This document shows, piece after piece, positions 1 through 8,404 of a DNA stretch of 64,000 nucleotides. Each line of letters starts with the position of its first letter. Within the stretch, counting starts at the first letter, position 1. The stretch lies in assembly GCA_051306365.1 (NCBI GenBank), contig JBPPNC010000120.1, positions 1 to 64,000 on the forward strand, written 5' to 3'. Below the pieces are notes generated by a model. That model worked only from the letters and a program-made list of their open reading frames with translations, did not search any database and was not told where the DNA came from. The position numbers and the translations under genes are program-made. The stretch is from Svornostia sp051306365 (GTDB taxonomy: Bacteria; Actinomycetota; Thermoleophilia; Solirubrobacterales; Solirubrobacteraceae).

Positions 1-973
1 TCATGCTCGACACGCGCGGGGACCGCGGCGCGGGGCGCTCGCCGGGCGTAACGCCCTTGACGCGCTCGGCCATGGCGGAGATGTGGTCGACGGTGGTGCC
101 GCAGCAGCCGCCGACGATCGACACGCCGTAGCGCTCGACGAACTCGCCGAGCGACGTTGCGAGGTGCTCGGGCGTCTCGGGGAAGATGGTCTCGCCGTCG
201 GGGCCCTGAATCGGCAGGCCCGCGTTCGGGATGCAGTGCACCGGGATCGACGAGTTCTCGCCGAGGAAGCGGATCGCGTCGCGCATGTCCTCGGGGCCGG
301 TGGAGCAGTTCAGGCCGATGACGTCGACCTTCAGCGCCTCGAGCGTCGTCAGCACGGCGTCGATGTCCGTGCCGAGCAGCATCTTGCCGCCGTTGGGCAG
401 GAGGGAGACGGAGGTCTGGATCGGCACCGTGATGCCGGTCTCCTTGAACGCCTCACGCGCGCCGAACACGGCGGCCTTGACCTCAAGGATGTCCTGCGCG
501 GTCTCGATGATCAGGAGGTCGACGCCGCCCTTGAGCAGGCCGAAGGACTGCTCGCGGAAGATCTCCACGAGCTCGCGGAAGCGGATCTGACCCAGCGTGG
601 GGTCGTCGGACGCCGGGAGGAAACCCGTCGGGCCGATGGAGCCGGCGACGAAGAGGTTCTCGCCGACCGCCTTGCGGGCGATCTCGGCGGCCTTCTGATT
701 GATCTCCAGGGTGTGGTCGGCCAGGCCCCACTCGTCGAGCTTCAGGCGGCTCGCCTGGAAGGTGTCGGTCTCGACGACCTGCGCCCCGGCGTCGACCATC
801 GAGACGTGCAGGTTCTCGATGACGTCGGGCCGGTTGAGCACGAGCACCTCGTGCGCCCGGCCGGGGAGCTTGTAGTCGTCCTCGAGCGAGAGGTCGAACG
901 CCTCGAGCGTGGCGCCCATGCTGCCGTCGAAGACGACGACCCGCTCTCGGACTGCCTGGAGGAAGTCGCGCAT
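1..973 (-). CDS. metH: Methionine synthase (MetH), N-terminal part, cut by window edge
   Basis: Transfers a methyl group to homocysteine. About 324 residues are visible, starting at ATG 973 and running off the left edge. The visible part is the homocysteine-binding barrel: FDGSMGATLE near residue 15, GLNCSTGPEDM near 219 and GGCCGTT near 288 supply the three zinc-ligand cysteines that activate the thiol. The following ERPAPRSPR linker looks like the one leading into the pterin domain of actinobacterial B12-dependent MetH. A short stand-alone homocysteine methyltransferase is possible because the downstream domains are outside the window. A -10-like TAGCAT lies six bases before the ATG, so the transcript may be leaderless. 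Confidence 0.88.
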   Translation of the reverse strand, partial: MRDFLQAVRERVVVFDGSMGATLEAFDLSLEDDYKLPGRAHEVLVLNRPDVIENLHVSMVDAGAQVVETDTFQASRLKLDEWGLADHTLEINQKAAEIARKAVGENLFVAGSIGPTGFLPASDDPTLGQIRFRELVEIFREQSFGLLKGGVDLLIIETAQDILEVKAAVFGAREAFKETGITVPIQTSVSLLPNGGKMLLGTDIDAVLTTLEALKVDVIGLNCSTGPEDMRDAIRFLGENSSIPVHCIPNAGLPIQGPDGETIFPETPEHLATSLGEFVERYGVSIVGGCCGTTVDHISAMAERVKGVTPGERPAPRSPRVSSM

Positions 974-979
974 ACGGCG

Positions 980-1025
980 ATGCTAGCAAGGGTTCGAACA
1001 ACCTTGACACGACCGTGGCAAGGTT
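980..1025 (-). promoter_or_regulatory. metH promoter with a 26-bp imperfect palindrome
   Basis: On the minus strand TAGCAT (985-980) fits the actinobacterial TANNNT -10 box and sits six bases before the metH ATG, which predicts a start point at or near the ATG itself. Upstream, 1000-1025 is a dyad with arms AACCTTG and CAAGGTT and inner arms CACG/CGTG. It has one mismatch and a 2-base centre, and it covers the expected -35 region. This is the position for a repressor or activator site. The regulator is unknown. Confidence 0.5.
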
Positions 1026-1094
1026 TGGCCATCGGTCATCGCTCTGGATCGGCGACACCGATGCGTGGCTGCTGACAGTCGCGTCCTGAACGCA

Positions 1095-1122
1095 CGAGGG
1101 CCCCGCAGTCGCGGGGCCCTCG
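1095..1122 (-). terminator. GC-rich hairpin after the glutamine synthetase gene
   Basis: A perfect 12-bp inverted repeat (CGAGGGCCCCGC and its complement) with a 4-base loop lies 26 bases after the glutamine synthetase stop codon. It has no clear U tract, as is common in GC-rich actinobacteria. It would separate glnN from metH, which is transcribed in the same direction. Confidence 0.7.
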
Positions 1123-1147
1123 CGCAGCTTCGGGTGTCCCGAGCCCC

Positions 1148-3307
1148 CTACTTGATGAACAGCATCTCCGAGTAGCGCGGGAGCGGCCAGTAGTCGTCCG
1201 GCACGATCGCCTCGAGCTTGTCGGCGATCTCGCGGACCTCGGCGTACGCGCCCAGCACGTCGTCGCGGAGGTACTTCGCCTCGACGATGAGGTCGTCCGT
1301 GTGCGGGTGGTTGACGTTGGCCGCCTCGAGCGCCTTGACCTTCACGACCAGGTCGTCGACGAGGACCTCGGCCTCCTCCTTCAGCGACTTCGCGCCCGCG
1401 CCCGGCACCTCGTCCAGCAGGGCGAGGTACTTCAGGCCGGCCGGCAGGATCTGCGTCCGAGCGATCAGCGCGGCCGTCTCGGCCTCGATGTTCAGCTTGG
1501 TCACGTACTGCTCGGTGAAGACCTCGAAGCGGGCCTCGAGCTCGGGCTTCGTGAGGACGTTGTACTTGTCGAACGTCGCGATGCTGATCTCGGTGAGCAG
1601 CTCCGGCAGCGCGTCCGGCGTCGTGCGGAGGTTCAGCAGGCCACGCTCGGCCGCCTCGTCCTGCCATGCGTCGCTGTAGCCGTCGCCGTCGAAGACGATC
1701 GCCTTGTTCTCGACGAAGTGGGCCTTGATGACCTCGCTGACGGCGGTGTCGAACGCCGCACCGCCCTCGACCTTGGCCTCGAGCTCCGTGGCCATCTCCT
1801 CGAGCGCCTCGGCGGTGATCGTGTTGAGGACCGCGTTGACGAAGCCGACCGTCATGTTCGAGCCCGGCGCACGGAACTCGAAGCGGTTGCCGGTGAACGC
1901 GAACGGCGAGGTGCGGTTGCGGTCGCCGCCGTGCAGCGGCAGCTTCGGGAGCACCTCGGTGCCCAGGCCGAGGAAGCCGGCCTCACCGGCGTCGACGGGC
2001 GTGCCGGACTCGATCGCGTCGAACGCCGCGCTGAGCTCGGCGCCGAGGAAGATCGAGATGATCGCCGGTGGGGCCTCGTTCGCGCCGAGGCGGTGGTCCT
2101 GGCCGGCCGTGGCGACCGACGCGCGCAGCAGGCCCTGATGCTTCTTGACGGCCTTCATGACGGCCGTGCAGAAGAACAGGAACTGCAGGTTCTCGCTCGG
2201 CGTGTCACCCGGATCCATCAGGTTGACGCCGGTGTCGGTGCCCATCGACCAGTTGTTGTGCTTGCCCGAGCCGTTGACGCCGGCGAAGGGCTTCTCATGC
2301 ATCAGGCAGACGAGCCCGTACTTCCGGGCGACGTTCTTCAGCGTCTGCATGATGATCTGCTGGTGGTCGCAGCCGAGGTTCGAGTTCTCGAACAGCGGAG
2401 CGATCTCGAACTGGTTCGGCGCGACCTCGTTGTGCCGGGTCTTCACCGGCACGCCCAGGCGCTGCAGCTCGCGCTCGGCCTCGAACATGTAGGCCTGCAC
2501 GCGCTCCGGGATCGCCCCGAAGTAGTGGTCGTCCAGCTCCTGGCCCTTCGGCGGCTTGGCGCCGAACAGCGTGCGCTCCGTCGCGATGAGGTCCGGGCGC
2601 TCGAAGTAGTACTGCTCGTCGATCAGGAAGTACTCCTGCTCGGCGCCGACCGTCGTGAAGACGCGCTTGGACTCGGTGTCACCGAACAGGCGCACCGCGT
2701 GGATCGCGGCCAACGAGAGCGCGTCCATCGAACGCAGCAACGGGATCTTGTGGTCCAGCGCCTCGCCGGTCCACGACACGAACGCCGTCGGGATCGTGAG
2801 CGTCGCGCCGTTCGGGTTCGGCGTGATGAACGCCGGCGACGTCGGGTCCCAGGCGGTGTAGCCGCGGGCCTCGAAGGTCGCGCGCAGGCCGCCGTTCGGG
2901 AACGAGGAGGCATCCGGTTCGCCGCGGATGAGCTCCTTGCCCGAGAAGTCGGCGATCGCGCCGCCCGACCCGGTGGGGGAGTAGAACGAGTCGTGCTTCT
3001 CCGCGGTCGAGCCCGTGAGGGGCTGGAACCAGTGCGAGTAGTGCGTGGCACCCTGCTCCAGCGCCCATTCCTTCATCGCCTGGGCGACCGAGCCGGCGAG
3101 CGCCGGGTCCAGCGGCAGGCCGTCGGCCAGCGTGGTCTGCAGCTTCTTGAAGACGTCCTTCGGGAGCAGCTGACGCTGCACGTCCACGCTGAAGACGAGC
3201 TCCCCGTAGACGTTGTTGCTGGGAACGGTGAGATCGGTCGGGCCGAACGCGCCGCCGTTGGCGCTCCACTGTGCGGCCGTCACATTGTGCTGGCGAAGTC
3301 CTGGCAT
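1148..3307 (-). CDS. glnN: Glutamine synthetase type III (GlnN)
   Basis: ATP-dependent amination of glutamate to glutamine in the cytoplasm. The 719-residue length matches the GSIII family (about 700-730) and not GSI (about 470). Family motifs include KPFAGVNGSGKHNNWS near residue 342 (glutamate and ATP binding) and QDHRLGANEAPPA near 405, which is characteristic of GSIII. The reading frame stays open upstream to 3571, but ATG 3307 (MPGLRQHN) matches the usual N-terminus and has AGGAGGA about 12 bases before it. The gene diverges from the ammonium transporter-PII operon, so both arms of ammonium assimilation share one control region. GSIII is not expected to be adenylylated like GSI. Confidence 0.95.
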   Translation of the reverse strand: MPGLRQHNVTAAQWSANGGAFGPTDLTVPSNNVYGELVFSVDVQRQLLPKDVFKKLQTTLADGLPLDPALAGSVAQAMKEWALEQGATHYSHWFQPLTGSTAEKHDSFYSPTGSGGAIADFSGKELIRGEPDASSFPNGGLRATFEARGYTAWDPTSPAFITPNPNGATLTIPTAFVSWTGEALDHKIPLLRSMDALSLAAIHAVRLFGDTESKRVFTTVGAEQEYFLIDEQYYFERPDLIATERTLFGAKPPKGQELDDHYFGAIPERVQAYMFEAERELQRLGVPVKTRHNEVAPNQFEIAPLFENSNLGCDHQQIIMQTLKNVARKYGLVCLMHEKPFAGVNGSGKHNNWSMGTDTGVNLMDPGDTPSENLQFLFFCTAVMKAVKKHQGLLRASVATAGQDHRLGANEAPPAIISIFLGAELSAAFDAIESGTPVDAGEAGFLGLGTEVLPKLPLHGGDRNRTSPFAFTGNRFEFRAPGSNMTVGFVNAVLNTITAEALEEMATELEAKVEGGAAFDTAVSEVIKAHFVENKAIVFDGDGYSDAWQDEAAERGLLNLRTTPDALPELLTEISIATFDKYNVLTKPELEARFEVFTEQYVTKLNIEAETAALIARTQILPAGLKYLALLDEVPGAGAKSLKEEAEVLVDDLVVKVKALEAANVNHPHTDDLIVEAKYLRDDVLGAYAEVREIADKLEAIVPDDYWPLPRYSEMLFIK

Positions 3308-3394
3308 GGGCGGGGCTGGTCCTCCTCGGGACTGGAACTCTCTGCGTGCGTACTCGTGAAGCGCAGACCCTACGCCCGTGCGTCTGGCGTGTCC

Positions 3395-3410
3395 TTGTCC
3401 ATATGGACAA
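3395..3410. promoter_or_regulatory. Perfect 16-bp palindrome between glnN and amt
   Basis: TTGTCCATATGGACAA is a perfect palindrome lying 88 bases before the glnN start and 192 before the amt start. A further GTCC half-site follows at once (AACGTCC, 3411-3417). It is a candidate operator for a regulator serving both divergent nitrogen genes. It does not resemble the GTnAC-type GlnR box. The rest of the 294-bp intergenic region (3308-3601) holds the glnN ribosome site, a tandem TTTCGAC pair near 3519-3540 and the amt ribosome site. Confidence 0.5.
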
Positions 3411-3601
3411 AACGTCCGGGTGTGGCGTTCTCCCGCGTGTCGGGCCCAAAGGTGCACGCACGCGCACGTAGGGGCGGGCGAGGCCGGATGGTCGATCTCG
3501 GACCGCGTGGCGAACCGCTTTCGACGATCTTTCGACACGCGGCTAAAGACCCTTCTCGGGCCGCGGAGCACGATTCCGGTGCACTCGACTGAGGAGGACG
3601 C

Positions 3602-5131
3602 ATGAGACGTACCCTTGCGACCCGCGGAGTGCCGGCAGCATTTGCCGGCGTCGCGGTCTCGCTGCTCGCGCCGGGGATTGCCTCGGCTGACACCCTGGAA
3701 GCGGCTGGCAACGGCCTGTTCCTGGAGTCAACCGGCATCAACACCGTGTGGGTGATGACTGCTGCCGCCCTGGTGTTCTTCATGCAGGCGGGCTTCCTGC
3801 TGCTGGAGCTGGGCTTCTCCCGCGGAAAGAACGTCGGCACGCTGGTCGCGAAGATCCTGACCAACATGTCGATCGCCCTGCTGGGCTTCTTCTTCGTTGG
3901 TTTTGCGTTCGCCTTCGGCGCGACGCCTGATTGGGCGGGTGGCACCGAGGGTGCCGGCGGCCTCATCGGTTGGGAGGGCTTCATGCTCCGCGACTTCGGC
4001 GATCCCGCCGCGGCCTTCCCGGTCATGGGGATCTTCGACGTCACGGTCGAGACGAAGTTCCTCTTCCAGTTCGCGTTCTGCGCCGTCTCCCTGGCGATCG
4101 TCTGGGGCTCGACGCTCGAGCGCATCAAATTCGGCGTGTACATCATGTACGCGATCGTCTTCTCGACGGTCATCTACCCGATCGGCGCCCACTGGGTGTT
4201 CGGCGGTGGGTTCCTGCAGACCGGTGACTGGCTCGGCACGGGCATCGTCGGCATGCAGGACTTCGCCGGCTCCACGGCCGTCCACCTCATCGGTGCGACG
4301 GGTGCGCTCGCCGCGCTGCTCATCCTCGGCCCGCGCAAGGGCAAGTACGGCCCGGACGGCAAGCCGCGGGCGATCCCGGGGCACAACATGCCTCTGTTCG
4401 GCCTCGGCGTGATCATCCTGTGGCTCGGCTGGTGGGGCTTCAACGGCGGCACGGCGTTCAGCGCGCTCGACGGCCGCTTCCCGGAGATCATCCTCGTCAC
4501 GAACATCGCCGCCGCGTGTGGCGTGCTCGCGTCGATCACGACGTCGTTCCTGACCAGCAAGACGATCGACATCGGCATGGCCGGCAACGGCGCGATCGCC
4601 GCGCTCGTCGCCATCACGGCGCCCTCGGGCTACGTGGAGGCCTGGGCCGCCATCCCGATCGGCCTCATCGCCGGCGCGATGGTCCCGATCTTCGTCGGCA
4701 TCATCGACAAGAAGGTCGACGACCCGGTCGGCGTTCTGACCGTGCACGGCCTGGCCGGTGTGTGGGGCACGCTCGCGTGTGGCTTCTTCACCGCGCCGCG
4801 CCTCGCGCAGTACAACGCGTTCGGCGACCCGGAGGGCGGCCTGTTCTACAGCGGCTCCCTCTCTCAGCTGATCGCGCAGGTCGTCGGATTCTGCATCGCG
4901 TTCGGCTTCGTGTTCATCCTGAGCTACGCGACCTTCTGGATCATCAACAAGACGTACGGCCTCCGCGTTTCGGAGGAAGAAGAGGACGCCGGGCTGGACA
5001 TCACCGAGCACGGCATGTACGGGTACCCCGAGCAGTTCATCCCGGCGCCTGAGCTGGTCGGCTATTCGCCTTCGGCGGGTGGCTCGGCGGGCGGCGCTGC
5101 CCCGACCAGCAAGGAGGTCCCGGCGACATGA
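3602..5131 (+). CDS. amtB: Ammonium transporter (Amt) with cleavable signal peptide
   Basis: Membrane channel for ammonium uptake, 509 residues. A signal peptide spans residues 1-29 (cleavage after GIASA), followed by about eleven membrane helices. The conserved pore histidines are in DFAGSTAVH (near 228) and LTVHGLAG (near 381). The cytoplasmic tail (from about 440) is acidic and ends in a Gly/Ser/Ala-rich stretch. ATG 3602 follows GAGGAGG by five bases. The stop overlaps the PII start by four bases (ATGA), the classical amt-PII arrangement in which PII plugs the channel when nitrogen is plentiful. Confidence 0.96.
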   Translation: MRRTLATRGVPAAFAGVAVSLLAPGIASADTLEAAGNGLFLESTGINTVWVMTAAALVFFMQAGFLLLELGFSRGKNVGTLVAKILTNMSIALLGFFFVGFAFAFGATPDWAGGTEGAGGLIGWEGFMLRDFGDPAAAFPVMGIFDVTVETKFLFQFAFCAVSLAIVWGSTLERIKFGVYIMYAIVFSTVIYPIGAHWVFGGGFLQTGDWLGTGIVGMQDFAGSTAVHLIGATGALAALLILGPRKGKYGPDGKPRAIPGHNMPLFGLGVIILWLGWWGFNGGTAFSALDGRFPEIILVTNIAAACGVLASITTSFLTSKTIDIGMAGNGAIAALVAITAPSGYVEAWAAIPIGLIAGAMVPIFVGIIDKKVDDPVGVLTVHGLAGVWGTLACGFFTAPRLAQYNAFGDPEGGLFYSGSLSQLIAQVVGFCIAFGFVFILSYATFWIINKTYGLRVSEEEEDAGLDITEHGMYGYPEQFIPAPELVGYSPSAGGSAGGAAPTSKEVPAT

Positions 5132-5496
5132 AGATGGTCGTTGCCTACATTCGCCACGAGGCGTTCGAACCCATCCGGACCGAGCTCCTCGAGCTCGGGT
5201 TCCCGAGCCTGACCATCACCGAGGTCAAGGGCTCGGGCCGGCAGAAGGGCATCACCGAGCGCTACCGCGGGGCGGAGCTCACCAACTACCTCCGGCCGAA
5301 GATCAAGCTGGAGTGCGTGGTCGCCGACGCGGACGTGCAGACGATCGTCGACACGATCCTGAAGCACGGCCGCACGGGCGCGGTGGGTGACGGCAAGGTG
5401 TTCGTCCTCGCCGTGGACGAGGCGTACAGGGTCAGGACCGGCGAGGCCGGCGAGGAGATCCTGCAGACCCACCCCGGCGCCGCGTCGGCGGCGTAG
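5128..5496 (+). CDS. glnK: PII nitrogen signal protein (GlnK/GlnB family)
   Basis: Trimeric sensor of 2-oxoglutarate and ATP/ADP; here most likely the partner of the transporter just upstream, whose stop it overlaps. 122 residues. The beta strand LTITEVKG, T-loop GRQKGITERYRG and B-loop GRTGAVGDGKVFV are intact. Counting from the ATG, Tyr46 is present, but position 51, where proteobacterial and many actinobacterial PII proteins are uridylylated or adenylylated, is Leu (GAEL, not GAEY). Control by covalent modification at that residue is therefore not possible. Regulation is probably by ligand binding alone. Confidence 0.95.
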   Translation: MKMVVAYIRHEAFEPIRTELLELGFPSLTITEVKGSGRQKGITERYRGAELTNYLRPKIKLECVVADADVQTIVDTILKHGRTGAVGDGKVFVLAVDEAYRVRTGEAGEEILQTHPGAASAA

Positions 5497-5499
5497 GGC

Positions 5500-6747
5500 A
5501 TGGCAAGGGCGGCAGCACACGATGGTGACCCTGCCGCCCCTCCCTCCGGCCGCGGTGCCGCCCCTGAGGGCGGCGCCGCGGGCGAGGAGTCGCTCGTCGA
5601 GCGGCTCCGGCAGCTCCACCTGAGGATGGTGGATGCTGTCCTCGGAGGCGAGGGGCTGGCACGTGTCGCCGAGCTCGCCTGCGAGGCGGCCGGTGGTCCG
5701 GTGGCGATCGTCGTCCCGCGCCTCGGCGCCGCGGTGCTCGCACCGGCCGAGGGCGCGGAAGACCTCGCGGCCATCCGGCGGTACGTCGCAGACCGGACGA
5801 AGGACCGTCCGACGCAGGTACCCGACGGCCTGCTGGCCGAGGTGCCGATCCAGTCCGGCGACGATGTCGTCGGCGCGGTCGTCCTCCTCGGTGAGGGCGC
5901 CGTGGGCCCGGACGCGGCGGAATACCTGCACCTGGCCGCGGTGGCGTCACTCACCGAGGTCGCGGTGGAAGAGGCCAAGGAGGAGGTCGAGCAGAACCTG
6001 CGCGGCTCCTTCCTGGAGGACCTGCGCTCGCGGCCCGACCTGGAGCCGCGGGAGATCGTGCGCCGGGCGGGACGCTTGGGGTGCGACCTGTCGCGCGGCG
6101 CCGTGATCCTCTGCGCCGAACTGAAGACGGATCGTCCTCGTCACGTGGTGGCGATGATCTCCGAGGAGTTCCCGGGCGCGCTCGCGCAGCACATGGATGG
6201 CCGCGTGTACGCGCTCCTGCCGGCCGCCGGGGGCGACGACGCCCCGGAGATGACACTGGAGACCGCCCGCAAGCTTGCGACGCGGCTGCAGCGCCACGGG
6301 ACCGTCGGCCTGTCCTCGTTCTACGCGGACCCGGGCGAGTTCACGCGCGGCATCCAGGAGGCCGAGCTGGTGCTCGACGTCCTGCGGCAGTCCGACGCGC
6401 CGATCGCCGAGGACATCGGCACCGGCACGTACCGGCTGCTGTTCCGCGTGCTGGCCTCGCACCCCGAAGAGGTGCGGAGCTTCTACGAGGACACCGTGGC
6501 GCCGATCGTCAAGTACGACGACCAGTACCGCACCGACCTGGTGGGCACGCTCGAGGCGTACCTCGACCAGAACTGCAACATGAACGCGACGGCGGCCGCG
6601 ATCTACGCGCACCGCCACACGGTGGCGTACCGGCTGGATCGGGTGAAGGAGCTGACGGGGCTCGACCCGATGCAGAGCGAGGATCGGGAGCGTCTGGGCC
6701 TCGGCCTGAAGGCGTACCGGATCATCGCGCCGCGCCTGCCGAAATAG
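5500..6747 (+). CDS. PucR/CdaR-family transcriptional regulator
   Basis: 415 residues, starting three bases after the PII stop, so in the same transcript as amt and PII. The C-terminal 70 residues hold the PucR-type helix-turn-helix (NMNATAAAIYAHRHTV, then YRLDRVKELTG, near residues 350-385). Earlier parts look like a GAF-like sensor (about 40-150) and a degenerate GGDEF-like segment (about 190-300), as in CdaR/PucR proteins. The family controls nitrogen-source genes such as those for purine and sugar-diacid use. Its place behind PII suggests nitrogen control of this locus, but its ligand is unknown. A 126-bp GC-rich spacer separates it from the convergent next gene. Confidence 0.85.
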   Translation: MARAAAHDGDPAAPPSGRGAAPEGGAAGEESLVERLRQLHLRMVDAVLGGEGLARVAELACEAAGGPVAIVVPRLGAAVLAPAEGAEDLAAIRRYVADRTKDRPTQVPDGLLAEVPIQSGDDVVGAVVLLGEGAVGPDAAEYLHLAAVASLTEVAVEEAKEEVEQNLRGSFLEDLRSRPDLEPREIVRRAGRLGCDLSRGAVILCAELKTDRPRHVVAMISEEFPGALAQHMDGRVYALLPAAGGDDAPEMTLETARKLATRLQRHGTVGLSSFYADPGEFTRGIQEAELVLDVLRQSDAPIAEDIGTGTYRLLFRVLASHPEEVRSFYEDTVAPIVKYDDQYRTDLVGTLEAYLDQNCNMNATAAAIYAHRHTVAYRLDRVKELTGLDPMQSEDRERLGLGLKAYRIIAPRLPK

Positions 6748-6873
6748 CAGCGGGGTCCTGCCGGGCCCGGCCCCTGCGCCGGGTCCGCAGGGCCGAGAAC
6801 CCGCATGTCCACGGGGCGCGCCGTGAGCAGTTGCACCGCGGCTTCCCCACGAAGCGCCGGGCTGGGTAGCGCG

Positions 6874-7782
6874 TCAGAAGATCTCGAGGAGATCGACGCC
6901 CACGGCGCCGGTCACCACGATGTAGATCGCCGCGGCGGCGAGGAGGAACACCAGGAGGGCGAGGATCCGGCCCCAGATGCGGCGCCGGCGCATGCGGACG
7001 CGGCGGTCGGCCTGGATGCGCTTCAGGGTCGCCTCGTAGACGGCCTCGTGCTCGGTGGTCGGCGGGGCGTTGACCCGGCGACCGGCGAGGACCGGCAGCG
7101 GGGAGGCCGTCGCTTCGTCGTCGTCATGCAGCGCGTCTGCGGGGTCGTCCTCCTCGTGATGCGGGCCGTCGCCGTTCGTGGACGCGGCGGCCTCGGCTTC
7201 GACCTCGTCGAGCCAGGTCACGCGCGGGCGCGGCGGTTCGGCGGTGGCGGCGTCGAGCTCAGCTCGGGCCGTCTCGGCCTCGGTGCGCAGGCGCTCGATC
7301 TCCTCATGTGCGCGCGCGAGGTCGGTCTGCGCCCCGGCGAGCTCGCGGCGGGTCTCGGAGAGGTCGACCACCATCGATCCCCAAGTCTGACCCTCTACCT
7401 CATCTTGAGGCTGGGCCGGGAGCGTCCCGTGGACGGGGGCCGGTAGGTCGAGTGTGAGCGAGCGCCCGATCGCCAGCGCGTACGTGGCGCCGTCGGCGTC
7501 CGTGACGGCCCGGGGGATCGGGAACGCGGCGCTCCATGGCTTCGGCTTCGGCCCGGCATGGGCGGGCTGCGCGTCGAGCGCCTTGACCTCGACGGACTCG
7601 CCGCCGGCGGTCACGACCAGCCGCGGGCGGCCGACGGACCGGCGTGCCGACGCGTGAAACGTGCCCTCCAGCTCCAGGACGGCGACCTGCTCGTGCGCGG
7701 GGACGAGGACGCTGCGCACGACCTCAAAGCGCACGTCCTCCGCGCGGGTGGACCTCGACGAGCGTGCCTCGCCGACGGCCAT
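6874..7782 (-). CDS. Conserved hypothetical, coiled coil plus C-terminal membrane anchor
   Basis: 302 residues, function not recognised. Residues 1-120 look like a beta-rich soluble domain. Residues about 135-175 are a charged heptad-type coiled coil (ETRRELAGAQ... EEIERLRTEAETA). An acidic linker follows, and a basic stretch (RRVRMRRRRIWGR) leads into a single membrane helix near the C-terminus. It therefore behaves as a tail-anchored protein. ATG 7782 overlaps the stop of the gene upstream (TGATG), which indicates translational coupling in a three-gene envelope operon (8998 to 6874). The longer in-frame extension to 8046 only shadows the neighbour. Confidence 0.7.
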   Translation of the reverse strand: MAVGEARSSRSTRAEDVRFEVVRSVLVPAHEQVAVLELEGTFHASARRSVGRPRLVVTAGGESVEVKALDAQPAHAGPKPKPWSAAFPIPRAVTDADGATYALAIGRSLTLDLPAPVHGTLPAQPQDEVEGQTWGSMVVDLSETRRELAGAQTDLARAHEEIERLRTEAETARAELDAATAEPPRPRVTWLDEVEAEAAASTNGDGPHHEEDDPADALHDDDEATASPLPVLAGRRVNAPPTTEHEAVYEATLKRIQADRRVRMRRRRIWGRILALLVFLLAAAAIYIVVTGAVGVDLLEIF

Positions 7783-8369
7783 CAGTCGCCCTCGGGGACC
7801 TGGTCCGTGGGCGGCGGGTCGTTCGGCCGCAGCAGCGACGGCGTCCGGCTGGGGGGCGCCTCGGTCGACGCAGGCGCAGGCGCGGGCGCGGGCGGAGTCC
7901 ACGTCTGCGGGCCGCGCTCCGTGCGCACCGGGGCATCCGTCTGCTCGTCGTCCTCGCGCGCGCCGACGCTGACCGTGACCGAGACGCGGGCGAGATCGAG
8001 CAGACCGGCGGCGAGGATGATCACGGAGCCGAGCAGCGCCAGCCACGCGCCGAACCCGGTGCTGGCGTCCAGGGCGACCGGCGGCGGTTCGAGCATCGTT
8101 GCGAGGACCGCCGCGAGGGCGACGCCGCCGGCGATCGGGACGCCGCGCGGGTCGGCGCCCCGGTCGACGTCGAGCAGCCGGGTCGTGGCCGTCACGCCGA
8201 TGTAGAGCGCGATGCCCACGAGCACCAGGTCGAGCAGTTCGAACAGGGTCCAGGCGCTCCCGCCGGGGTCAAACCAGGTGAGGAAGGGGCTGACGAGCAG
8301 CAGGACCGCTCCGAACAGCGCCGCCAGCGAGGCGGCCTCGAACCGCTGGGGGTCTTCCGTCACGTCCAT
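7782..8369 (-). CDS. Hypothetical four-helix membrane protein with Pro/Ala tail
   Basis: 195 residues. Four hydrophobic helices lie between about residues 15 and 140. A proline/alanine/threonine-rich cytoplasmic-type tail (about 145-195) is probably disordered. No catalytic motif is seen. The architecture resembles another protein in this window at 42154-42807 (helices followed by a Pro-rich tail), so it may belong to a lineage-specific membrane family. ATG 8369 was chosen; the frame is open further upstream without plausible starts. Middle gene of the 8998-6874 operon. Confidence 0.7.
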   Translation of the reverse strand: MDVTEDPQRFEAASLAALFGAVLLLVSPFLTWFDPGGSAWTLFELLDLVLVGIALYIGVTATTRLLDVDRGADPRGVPIAGGVALAAVLATMLEPPPVALDASTGFGAWLALLGSVIILAAGLLDLARVSVTVSVGAREDDEQTDAPVRTERGPQTWTPPAPAPAPASTEAPPSRTPSLLRPNDPPPTDQVPEGD

Positions 8370-8404
8370 CTCCGCCACGGTAGGCGGTCCGCCGGGCGAC
8401 GCGC

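Noticed and set aside
974..1094. Cobalamin, SAM or SAH riboswitch before metH
   Set aside because: Space is only about 120 bases, the signature boxes are missing, and the -10 box position suggests a leaderless transcript.
1301..3592. 763-codon open frame on the plus strand opposite glutamine synthetase
   Set aside because: Composition is Arg/Val/Leu/Asp-biased with no recognisable domain, and the opposite strand encodes a clear GSIII. It is a frame kept open by high GC codon bias.
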